NCBI GenBank assembly: GCA_963761975.1 | Contig: CAVXIR010000007.1 | Coordinates: forward strand, 1,426,001 to 1,490,000 | Direction of reading: 5' to 3' | DNA length: 64,000 nucleotides | Origin: JAMQPK01 sp963761975 | Lineage (GTDB): Bacteria > Acidobacteriota > Vicinamibacteria > Vicinamibacterales > JAMQPK01 | Notes under the pieces: generated by a model | What the model was told of the DNA's origin: nothing | What the model saw: the letters and a program-made list of their open reading frames with translations, nothing else | Databases searched by the model: none | Translations under genes and position numbers: made by a program | In this document: piece by piece, positions 34,757 through 43,077 of the stretch | Layout of the letters: every line of letters starts with the position of its first letter | How positions within the stretch are numbered: position 1 is the first letter of the stretch

Positions 34757-35923
34757 GTGCCGTTCCATCGCACCCCAATATCTTGTGTGGCCGCGGTGTT
34801 TTTTGTCGCGTTTGTCTCGACCTCCGTGACGAGAGGTGCCGTCACATTCCCGCTCGAAGTGAAATGGAGCGCGACGCTGGTCGCACCGCCGGCGTTCGCG
34901 CCCGCGTTTGACGCCAACAAGGTATACGTCCCACTGCGCACGAACCAGCTCGTGGCGTTGCTACTGAAAGACGGCAGTGCCGCGTGGTCGGTCGAATGCC
35001 CCATGACGGCGCCTCCGGCGGCGGGCGATGCTCTTGTCTTTGCCGGCAGTGACGGTCTTGTCGAAGCCAGAGCAGAGTCTGATGGGCGCGCGCAATGGCG
35101 TCGTCCAGTCACTGGACGCGTCGTCTCGGTGCACTGGGACACCGGCTGGTTGTTCGCATCGACCGAGGCCGGACCGCTTCATGCTATCCGTGCCGCCGAT
35201 GGTGAAGTGCTCTGGCAGCGCGATCTCGGATCGCCACTTAGTGCGCCGCCGGCTCCTTCGGGCGATCGCCTTTACCTGGGGCTGAAAGACGGGCGCATCC
35301 TCGCGATGGCGCTGAAGACGGGCGAAGAGATCTGGGCACAGAAGCTCGCCGAACCCGCTGCGGGTATCTTGCCCGTGGCCGATCGCGTGTTTGTCGGTGG
35401 CAAGGACAATCAGTTTCATGCGCTGGACGCGAGAGACGGGGACGCAAAGTGGCAATATCCAACCGGCGCCGATGTGCTTGGTCTGCCCGTGCTCGACGAG
35501 CGGCGTGTGTACTTCATCGCACTCGACAACATCCTTCGGGGGCACGGCCGCAATAACGGAACGATGATATGGAAGCGAGTGCTGCCCATGCGGCCGTTCA
35601 CCGGTCCCCTGTTGAGCGGTGAGACGCTGATTGTGCCGGGCGTGGCGGCCGAGTTGCACGCCTTCAACGCAAGAACGGGAGAGCCGGCCAAGGAGAAATT
35701 CGAGTTGAAAGGGGCCGAGAAAGAGGAAATGCTCCTGGCAGCACCGCCGCATTTGACCGCACAGGATTTGCTGATTCTGGTGACCAGGGGCGGACAGGTG
35801 CGCGCCGTCGGCAGTTCGGGCGCGCCCGCAACCGCCGCACCCGACGCACTTAGCCCTACCACGCCAGGCGCTGGGCCACCAGCCGAAACACCGGCACCAG
35901 GAGCAGCTGGCACCACCAAGTGA
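34757..35923 (+). CDS. PQQ-type beta-propeller, BamB-like secreted protein
   Basis: About 388 residues from the GTG at 34757; the frame also opens at an ATG at 34703. Signal-like VAAVFFVAFVSTSVTRG, then PQQ-like blades each with a W/G pattern (DGSAAWSVEC, DGRAQWRRPV, DGEVLWQRDLG, TGEEIWAQKLA, DGDAKWQYPTG, NGTMIWKRVLP). It resembles BamB, the outer-membrane assembly accessory, but has no lipobox at the expected place, so only the fold is certain. The C-terminus is Ala/Pro/Thr-rich and contains CGCACCCGACGCACTTAG-like repeat sequence. Its stop overlaps the start of the next kinase gene by 4 nt. Confidence 0.7.
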   Translation: MPFHRTPISCVAAVFFVAFVSTSVTRGAVTFPLEVKWSATLVAPPAFAPAFDANKVYVPLRTNQLVALLLKDGSAAWSVECPMTAPPAAGDALVFAGSDGLVEARAESDGRAQWRRPVTGRVVSVHWDTGWLFASTEAGPLHAIRAADGEVLWQRDLGSPLSAPPAPSGDRLYLGLKDGRILAMALKTGEEIWAQKLAEPAAGILPVADRVFVGGKDNQFHALDARDGDAKWQYPTGADVLGLPVLDERRVYFIALDNILRGHGRNNGTMIWKRVLPMRPFTGPLLSGETLIVPGVAAELHAFNARTGEPAKEKFELKGAEKEEMLLAAPPHLTAQDLLILVTRGGQVRAVGSSGAPATAAPDALSPTTPGAGPPAETPAPGAAGTTK

Positions 35924-38900
35924 AGTCAGCCGCCATCGCCCGCCCGATTCGCCGCATCTACCTCATCGGCCTTGCGTGCGCGCTGGCGGCCGCCCTCGCG
36001 GGAATTGCGATCGAGCGTGCGCGATTCGGTCCAAACGAGCAGGAAGCCATGACGCGCGTCGAACGATCGGTGCGCATCGAAATCGACGGCGTCGCGAGCG
36101 CGCTGGACGACATCGCTGCGTCGGTCGGAAGAGAGCCTGCGTTGTTCGACACCGCCGCAGCCGACCCCGCGGGTGCCCGTCCGCTGCTCGATCGCGCTGA
36201 TCAATCGCTGCAGGCGCGCAACGCAGGCGTCTTCGCTGTGACAGCCTACCGGCCGAGCGGCGCGTGGCCGCTCGCATGGAGCGGGGTGCCGTCCGAAATC
36301 AGCATCGACCGTATTGCAGGTCCGGAAGCGTTTTTTGTGGCCCCCGGACCACTGGGTCTGCGGCTTGTCTACATCAAGCCTGTGCTCGACCCTGTCACCG
36401 GGCACCGCGTCGGCGTCATCGCGGCCGAGCGCGTGATTTCGTCGTCGCGCGGCATCCGCACTGCGGCACCCGAAGAAGGCCTGCTGTCGCTGCCGACATT
36501 GGTGCCGATGACAGTGCGCCCGTATGACGGGACCGTCGCTCGACACGAATTCGTCATTCAGTCGCCGTTGGGGCAGCCCCTGCTGACCGCGCGTGTCACC
36601 CCGCAGGCGATTCAAGCAACCCGCACAGCCTGGCGTGAAAACATCTCGTCCGTCGTGCTCGCCATTCTCGCGCTCACGCTCGTCGTCTCGATACCGAGGC
36701 TCCTGCGGTGGCGGATCTCCTCTCCGGCGACGCTCAACTGGCACCTGAAGGTAAACGGACTCGTCCTCGCCACGCTCGTGTCGGCCCGCGTGCTGCTCTG
36801 GTTTGCGCCGGCCCAGCGATGGACCGATCAGGTGTTTCACACATCGGTGCTCGGCCCGGGACTTCGTGCGCTGCTTCGGACGCCGACCGACTTCCTGCTC
36901 ACCATGGCTGTCCTTGCCGCCGTTGTCGTGCTCGCCTTCGATCTGGTCGAGCGGCTGCGGCGAACGATCCGGCGTCGCCTGCCCCCTCCGGAAAGCCGTC
37001 AGGATTGGAGTGTCTTCGCCGCGGCCCAGGTTGGCGCCGGCGCGCTTGTCGCTCTCCTCCTCGTCGGGTACGAGGTGCTGCTTGGAAACGCCATCGCGGC
37101 GACATCGGTGGATGCGCTGCACTTCTCCCTTCATCCCCTGATCTCGGCTCGCCTGGCGTTCGCCGTCGGGCTTATCCTGGCCCAGGCGGTGGTGTTCTGG
37201 ACCGCCATTCTTGTCGTCGTGCTGGCGACCACACCCTGGCGATCGCCCCGAAGCGGCAGCGTCGCACTTGCGGCATTCGCACTGCAGGCGTCCCCAGGTA
37301 CTTTTGATTTCAATCTTTCCGCGGACAATCGGCGCCGCGCCCTCAACAGTACCCGCACTCCCCACGGCGTTTGCCGGGCTCGCGTGTCTCGCGCTGGCAT
37401 GGAGCATGTCGTGGGTACGTCCTCGATACCGCCATGCGTCGCAGGCGCTGCGGCTTTTCTCGGCTGCGCTCGTACTGCTCATCACCGCGTTCGTGCTGTA
37501 TCCGTCTGTGCATCACTTCGCCGACCGTGGGTTGCGCAGGGTCGTCGAAGAAGAATATGCGCGTCAGGCCAAGGATCAACGTGAAGAGCTGAAGGCGAAG
37601 CTGACGACGGTTCTGCAGCAGATCGACGCACTGGAGATTCCGAGGCTCGAGGCGGCACCGCGAACCCAACCCGCCTCAGCCACCGTTGCGTTCGAGCTAT
37701 GGCGGCAAACGAATCTCGCAAGCGAGCGGCTGGCATCATCCCTGGAGCTGTACAGCTCGGAAGGCAGCCTGGTCAGCCATTTCGCGTTGAACCTGCCGGA
37801 CTATGTCTCCACGACGCAGCAATGGCGCGAGCCGAGTTGTGACTGGGAGACGTTCGAAGAAGCGTCGTTGTTCGGGTCTGAAGAGCGGCGCCTGTTCCAT
37901 GCCGGCCGCGGCATCTGCGACGGAAACGCCGACATTCCAACCGGCGGGTCGGTCGTCGTCAACGTGATGCTCGACTACGAGACGCTGCCCTTCATCACGG
38001 CACGCAATCCCTATAACGAGCTCGTCCGTCCCGCGGACACGCTTCCGCCCGAGGGCTCCGTCGGACGCGCTGTGCAGTTCGTCGTCTATGGCTGGGGCCG
38101 GGGCTCGCTCTACACGTCAAGCGATCGCGCCTGGCCGCTCGACGATTCGCTGCTCAACGTCATCGCACAGTCGCGGCGGCCATTCTGGACGACGATGAGC
38201 GACGGCGAGCGCAGTTATTCGACATATATCCAGAACGACCGCGTCGCCATCTACGTGATCGGGTTTCCCATGATCACGCGCATGGATCACCTGATCAATC
38301 TTGCCGAGCTCTCAACGCTCGTTGGCCTTACCTACGTCGTGCTGCTGACGCTGGCGTGGTCTGTCTCAGCGCTCGGTGGCACGACTGCCTCCTCGGGGCG
38401 TGCTCTGCTGCGCGAAGTCCGCGCCAGCTTCTACCGAAAGCTCTTTCTCGCATTTCTCGCAGCGGCGGTATTGCCGGTGATGGTGCTGGCGCTCGCGACC
38501 CGCACGTTCTTCGAGCTGCAGCTTCAGTCGAGCGTGCAATCCGATGCCGTACGCGTTGCCGCCGTCGCACAGCGCGTCATCGAAGAGTACGTGGCGTTGC
38601 AGGAGTCAGAAGCCGGCGACCCAAACGACGACATCATGGTGTGGCTCAGCCGCGCCGTTGCGCAGGACGTCAACATTTACCGTGGACCAACGCTCCTCGC
38701 CACAAGCGAGCGCGATCTCTTCACGTCGGGATTGCTTCCAGAACGTACTCCAGGTCACGTGTATCGTGCCATCGAGATCGAGCGATTATCCAGCCACGTC
38801 GGCGAGGAGGTGATCGGCTCGACGCCCCATGTGCTGGCGGCCGCGCCGGTGCGGCTCGAGGAGGGGCGCGCAATTCTCACCGTCCCGCTCGCGCTGAGGC

Positions 38901-39847
38901 AGCAGGAGGTCGACCGTCAGATTGACACGCTCGACCGCCGAGTTCTGCTGGCGGCCGTGATGTTTGCGCTGCTCGGCGCGGCAATCGGGTACTACATGGC
39001 CGAGCGCATTGGTGATCCGGTGAATCGCCTCACACGCGCGACCCGGCGTATCGCACGCGGCGACTTCAGTGCGCGCGTTGCCGAGACCTCGTCGGACGAG
39101 ATGCGAAAGCTCGTCGCCGACTTCAATCAGATGGCGGCCGATCTCGAGCGGCAGCGTAATGAGCTGCAGCGCACCCATCGGCTCGAAGCGTGGGCGGAGA
39201 TGGCGCGTCAGGTCGCGCATGAAATCAAGAATCCGTTGACGCCCATTCAGCTGTCGTCCGAGCATCTGGTGCGTGTGAACAAGGACAAGGGCGAGCCGCT
39301 GACACCGGTGCTTGAAGAGTGCGTGACGTCAATCCTCTCGCAGGTGAAGCTGTTGCGCCAGATTTCTGCCGAGTTCTCCAGCTTCGCGTCGCGGCCCACA
39401 CCTCATCCGTCGCCGACATCTCTTGCGGAACTGATTCCGTCGGTCGTCGAGCCTTATATTACCGGCCTGGCCGGCCGCATCACCGTGGATGTCGACGTAG
39501 CGGCATCGCTCCCCACCGTGGTGGTCGATCGTGTGCTTCTCTCGCGCGCGCTCACCAACATGATTGAGAACGCGCTCCATGCCATGCCCGGCAGCGGCAC
39601 GCTCGGCATCCACGCGGTATCAGCCCCCTCGAAGATTCGGCTGTCGGTGACCGACACCGGTACCGGCATGGACTCAGAAGCCCTCCGCCGCATCTTCGAG
39701 CCGTACTTCTCGACGAAAGCCTCAGGTACAGGCCTCGGCCTCACGATTGCGAAGAGAAACGTGGAGCTGAACGGAGGAAGAATTTACGTTGAGTCGGCGC
39801 TGGGGAAGGGAACGACGGTGGTAATAGAGTTACCAGTGACGCTTTAG
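35920..39847 (+). CDS. Very large NtrY-like membrane sensor histidine kinase with a frameshift
   Basis: Two frames join at the CCCC run 37292-37295: FALQAS is read in the first frame and VLLISIFPRTIG in the second; removing one C gives a continuous protein of about 1,308 residues. Order: N-terminal helix (YLIGLACALAAALAGIAI), extracytoplasmic domain (about 35-235), a block of six to eight helices (about 240-500), a second extracytoplasmic domain, then helices. HAMP follows (MAERIGDPVNRLTRATRRIARGDF), then HisKA (WAEMARQVAHEIKNPLTPI) and HATPase (NMIENALHAMPGSG, DTGTGMD, GTGLGLTIAKRNVELNGG). The kinase part is NtrY-like, but that family is usually 700-800 residues. No response regulator is adjacent. 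The signal sensed is unknown; coupling to the propeller gene suggests envelope state. Confidence 0.82.
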
Positions 39848-39857
39848 ATCTATAGAT

Positions 39858-40667
39858 CTAGGGCGTCTCTCCTTCCTCGGGTTTCCGCATCGGATACACA
39901 TTCGCCGCATGCGCAGTCTCCGCTTTCGGATGATGCCAGCGGGTATGAAGCATCTCGACAAACGCAGAGCTCATGTATCCGTACGAGAGCGTGACGAGCG
40001 CGAGTGCAGGATGTGCCGAGACGAACGCGATCAGCAGCGCGAGGACCAGCAACACCGTATAAGAACGGCGGGCCTGCAGATCGAAGGTCTTGAAACTGCG
40101 AAACTTGATCGTGCTCACCATCAGGAATGCCGGCACCAGCACCAGAGCGAGAACGGGGATGGCACCGATGGGCTCTTGAAATCCCGACGGATAGGCGAAA
40201 ATCGTGGACGCCGGAACGGTCGCGGCAGCCGGGCTGGGCATGCCGACGAAATAACGCTTGTCAACCGACCCCGCCTGAATGTTGAAACGCGCGAGGCGCA
40301 TTGCCGCCGCGGTCACGTACACGAACCCGGCAGCCCATCCCCAATTGCCGAGCGACGTCAGACCCCACGAAAACGTCAGAATCGCCGGTGCGATCCCGAA
40401 CGAAATAATGTCGGCGAGCGAATCGAACTGCAGGCCGAACTCGCTGGTCGTTCCGGTCAGTCGCGCGATGCGGCCATCGAGCGTGTCGAGCACCATCGCG
40501 ATGCCGACAAACGGTGCGGCAATCGCGTACTCCCCGCGCATCGAGTAAATCACGCACGCATACCCACAGAACAGATTGCCGAGCGTCATCAGGCTGGGCA
40601 ACAAGTAAACGCCGCGTCTCAGTCGCCGCTGCTGTACGTCGGTATGGCGCCGGTGAGGAGTCAGCAT
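39858..40667 (-). CDS. pssA: CDP-diacylglycerol-serine O-phosphatidyltransferase
   Basis: 269 residues with about eight helices. The CDP-alcohol phosphatidyltransferase motif is DGRIARLTGTTSEFG followed by LQFDSLAD. It makes phosphatidylserine from CDP-diacylglycerol and serine. Together with the downstream psd it supplies phosphatidylethanolamine. The C-terminus ends in a hydrophilic tail (HHPKAETAHAANVYPMRKP). It is convergent with the kinase gene; 10 nt separate them. Confidence 0.93.
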   Translation of the reverse strand: MLTPHRRHTDVQQRRLRRGVYLLPSLMTLGNLFCGYACVIYSMRGEYAIAAPFVGIAMVLDTLDGRIARLTGTTSEFGLQFDSLADIISFGIAPAILTFSWGLTSLGNWGWAAGFVYVTAAAMRLARFNIQAGSVDKRYFVGMPSPAAATVPASTIFAYPSGFQEPIGAIPVLALVLVPAFLMVSTIKFRSFKTFDLQARRSYTVLLVLALLIAFVSAHPALALVTLSYGYMSSAFVEMLHTRWHHPKAETAHAANVYPMRKPEEGETP

Positions 40668-40679
40668 CCCTAAGGAGTC

Positions 40680-40755
40680 TATCGCACGATGAGGGTTAAG
40701 GGCTTAGGGGGAGGGCTGAGGGCTCAAGGTTGAGGGCTCAGATCTGAGGGATTAG
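40680..40755. repeat. GGGCTGAGGG/GGGCTCAAGG micro-repeat at the pssA-psd junction
   Basis: About 75 nt of GAGGG, GGGCTTAGGGG, GGGCTGAGGGCTC and TTGAGGGCTCAG words, without an ORF. The same word type occurs inside tsaB at 42716-42745, where it encodes an extra loop. Confidence 0.6.
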
Positions 40756-41384
40756 GGACTGGGAAGAACAGCGACCACGCTCACGCCCCCGACCACTTTG
40801 TCGCCGACATCAACTCGCAGCTCTGCGGCTGGCGGAAGAAAGACATCCATGCGTGAGCCGAACTTCATGATGCCGACGCGGTCGCCGGCTTTGAGCTCGG
40901 CACCCGCTTTCACCCGGCAGACGACGCGGCGCGCCAGGATCCCGACGATTTGGCGGAACACCACCGCGAAGCCCTGGTGATCGACCCACACCTCGCTGCG
41001 CTCGTTGGTTGCAGCCGCGTCGCGGTGGTAGGCTGGAAGGTACTTCCCCCGCCGAAAGTCCACCTTCGTCACCCGGCCCGAAACTGGCGAACGATTGACG
41101 TGCACATCCAACGGCGACAGGAAGATGCTGATCTGCCGCCAGTCTCCCGGCGGTGCCGCAGCCGGATCGGCAGGGCCAGCCACGAGCACGCGCCCGTCTG
41201 CCGGCGACAGCACAAGCCTGGCGTCCTGGGGCGAGACGCGGTCGGGATCGCGAAAGAAATAGAGAAAGAAGCCGGCAACGATCAAAAGTGGCACGGCGCC
41301 GGCGAAGCCGACGGTCAAAGCCGCCGCTACCGCAAGAGCGGCCGTGCCACCAATGAAGGGATAACCCGCAGGATCGATCGTCAT
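40752..41384 (-). CDS. psd: Phosphatidylserine decarboxylase, short form
   Basis: 210 residues. Two N-terminal helices (GTAALAVAAALTVGFAG, PLLIVAGFFLYFF), then FRDPDRVSPQDARLVLSPADGRV. ISIFLSPLDVHVNRSPVSGRV follows, then the self-cleavage site region GIMKFGSRMDVFLP. Cleavage at the Gly-Ser bond yields the pyruvoyl prosthetic group. The size matches the short, membrane-anchored type found in Acidobacteria and Bacteroidetes. It forms the PS-to-PE pair with pssA. Confidence 0.92.
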   Translation of the reverse strand: MTIDPAGYPFIGGTAALAVAAALTVGFAGAVPLLIVAGFFLYFFRDPDRVSPQDARLVLSPADGRVLVAGPADPAAAPPGDWRQISIFLSPLDVHVNRSPVSGRVTKVDFRRGKYLPAYHRDAAATNERSEVWVDHQGFAVVFRQIVGILARRVVCRVKAGAELKAGDRVGIMKFGSRMDVFLPPAAELRVDVGDKVVGGVSVVAVLPSP

Positions 41385-41451
41385 TAAAGGGTCTGTCCCC
41401 TTCTTTCGCTCAAACAGTGGAACGCGGCGAAAAAAGAGGTCAGACCCTTTA
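41385..41451. repeat. Inverted repeat TAAAGGGTCTG upstream of psd
   Basis: Perfect 11-nt arms at 41385-41395 and 41441-41451 with about 45 nt between. They lie directly before the psd start and after the DUF465 gene. The GGGTCTG/CAGACCC word also appears in mutS (about 43528-43539) and near 57774. Confidence 0.65.
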
Positions 41452-41459
41452 TCTTACCT

Positions 41460-41726
41460 TCAGTGCGAGATTGCAGGAGACGATGCGAACGGGCCGGATG
41501 CCTGGCCGCGATGGCGGCGCAATATATCTTCCATCCTGTCTTTGAGCAGCAGTTTGCGTTTCTTGAGAGTGATCTCTTCGACTTGCTCGGGTTCTGACAG
41601 GTATGACTTACCAGAAAGTTCGTGGAGGCGATCGTCGAGTTCGTGGTGCTGCGTAGCTAGTTGTCGGAACTCTTCGTCAGTTTTGAGAAGAAGCTCCTTC
41701 AACTCCTGGACATTCGCGGTGTGCAT
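41460..41726 (-). CDS. DUF465 (YdcH-like) small coiled-coil protein
   Basis: 88 residues, almost entirely helical: ANVQELKELLLKTDEEFRQL, ATQHHELDDRLHELSGKSYL, EQVEEITLKKRKLLLKDRME. This DUF465 pattern (xxLxxxHxxLDxxI, LKxxKLxLKD) is conserved, but its function is unknown. A good ribosome site (AAAGGAGGCCGG) precedes the ATG at 41726. It lies between psd and rimI in the same direction. Confidence 0.85.
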   Translation of the reverse strand: MHTANVQELKELLLKTDEEFRQLATQHHELDDRLHELSGKSYLSEPEQVEEITLKKRKLLLKDRMEDILRRHRGQASGPFASSPAISH

Positions 41727-41803
41727 GCCCGGCCTCCTTTAAAGGAAGTGGTGGAATCATTTAGAGCCGAACCGTACCACAAGGGCTCGGTCCGTTCAAG
41801 CAT

Positions 41804-42277
41804 TCATCTGATTGGTTTTGTTCCTCCTCTCCATAGGATAAGCGCATCTTCGGCCGGACTCACGTAATAATTCGGCCGGGTCGCCGCCACTTCGAAGCCG
41901 AGACGCTCGTACAGGCGCCTCGCAGGGGCGTTTGACCGGCGAACCTCGAGTGTTGCACGCTCCGCACCCCGCACTGCACCGTCCTGAATGACGTGCTCGA
42001 GCAGCGCGGCCCCCACCCCTCGGCCTCGAAAGTCACCCCTGACGGCGAGATTGTTGATATGCAGCTCATCGAGAACCATCCAGAAGGAACAAAACCCGAC
42101 GACGCCCTCCCCTGGAACCCGGAGGACGTACAAGAACGACACGTCGGGGTTCTGGAGCTCCCTGAGATACATCTCCCTGGTCCAGGGATTGCTGAACGAG
42201 GCCTTTTCAATGGCAAGAATCGCGTCCAGGTCGCGATCCGACAGCGTGCGCTCGATGGTCCAGTCCATGCCTGTCAC
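41804..42277 (-). CDS. rimI: Ribosomal-protein-alanine N-acetyltransferase-like GNAT
   Basis: 157 residues. GNAT fold: FSNPWTREMYLRELQNPD, then LHINNLAVRGDFRGRGVGAALLEHVI (acetyl-CoA-binding RGRGVG) and RATLEVRRSNAPARRLYERLGF. In E. coli RimI acetylates ribosomal protein S18. Its place next to tsaB is the usual tsaB-rimI pairing. The true acceptor is not provable from sequence. Confidence 0.85.
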   Translation of the reverse strand: MTGMDWTIERTLSDRDLDAILAIEKASFSNPWTREMYLRELQNPDVSFLYVLRVPGEGVVGFCSFWMVLDELHINNLAVRGDFRGRGVGAALLEHVIQDGAVRGAERATLEVRRSNAPARRLYERLGFEVAATRPNYYVSPAEDALILWRGGTKPIR

Positions 42278-42283
42278 GGCGAC

Positions 42284-43057
42284 CTAAACGTCGGTTCGAC
42301 TATCAGTGGCCGTCGTCGCGGCGACCTTCGGGTCGGTCTGACGATCCCGTAGATCTTTTCGATCGCGGGCGAGTTCTGCATCAGACCGGCGGATATAAAC
42401 AGGCCGAATCGCGTCCGGCGAAGTCGGTCCGTGTGACCGGGTGTAGGCCTCGGCCAGTCTGGCAATCGCCGGCGCGAGCGGCGGCAGTGGCTCGACAATG
42501 TGTGCATCCGGTTCGGTTCGACGAATCAACGCGCGGTACGCCAGGGCGCCGTCACCGGCGAACACGTTCGGCCGTCTTCCCTCCCGCTGCCAGCGTGCAA
42601 GGATATCGGCGGGCTTTTCCACAATTGCACTCTCCTGCGCAACGCCGTCGACGTAGGTGGCGGAGAAAACCTGCCCCCGCTGCGCGTCCATCCAGATGGA
42701 AACTTCGCTGTCAGTGCTGAGGGATGGGGGCTGAGTTCTGAGGGAACGGACGATCTCGTTCAACGCGTCGAGGGCGGAAATGCCGACCAGCGGCTTTCCG
42801 TTCGCAAGCGCGAGCCCCTGCATGGTCGCGATGCCGATGCGAAGTCCTGTAAAGGATCCTGGCCCAGACGCAACGGCAAAGACATCGACCTCGGCAACAG
42901 GCAGCGCGTGGGCGGCGAGCACCCTCCGCACATCACCCGGCAGCCGCTCGCCGTGTGTGATTTCGGCATCGCCTGCATAAGTCGCGACGAGCGCACCGTC
43001 ACGCGTGAGCGCGATGCTTCCCTGCCGGGTTGTGGTGTCGAGGGCGAGCACCAGCAT
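42284..43057 (-). CDS. tsaB: tRNA threonylcarbamoyladenosine biosynthesis protein TsaB
   Basis: 257 residues. ASKHA fold: MLVLALDTTTRQGSIALTRD, HGERLPGDVRRVL, ASGPGSFTGLRIGIATMQGLA. TsaB scaffolds TsaD and TsaE to make t6A37 of ANN-decoding tRNAs. An insertion RSLRTQPPSLSTDSE sits before VSIWMDAQRGQVFSATYV. It is encoded by CTGAGGGATGGGGGCTGAG-type micro-repeat (about 42716-42745), so a junction repeat has entered the coding region in frame. The start is only 17 nt from the divergent mutS start. Confidence 0.9.
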   Translation of the reverse strand: MLVLALDTTTRQGSIALTRDGALVATYAGDAEITHGERLPGDVRRVLAAHALPVAEVDVFAVASGPGSFTGLRIGIATMQGLALANGKPLVGISALDALNEIVRSLRTQPPSLSTDSEVSIWMDAQRGQVFSATYVDGVAQESAIVEKPADILARWQREGRRPNVFAGDGALAYRALIRRTEPDAHIVEPLPPLAPAIARLAEAYTRSHGPTSPDAIRPVYIRRSDAELARDRKDLRDRQTDPKVAATTATDSRTDV

Positions 43058-43077
43058 GTAAAATTCAATTCTACATG
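43055..43077. promoter_or_regulatory. Near-palindromic divergent tsaB/mutS start region with symmetric -10-like hexamers
   Basis: The 23 nt from the tsaB ATG (complement of 43055-43057) to the mutS ATG (43075-43077) are almost a perfect palindrome. TAAAAT at 43059-43064 on the plus strand and TAGAAT at 43073-43068 on the minus strand each end 10 nt before their own ATG. The arrangement suits divergent, leaderless or near-leaderless transcription. Neither gene has room for a ribosome site. This is inference from sequence only. Confidence 0.4.
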
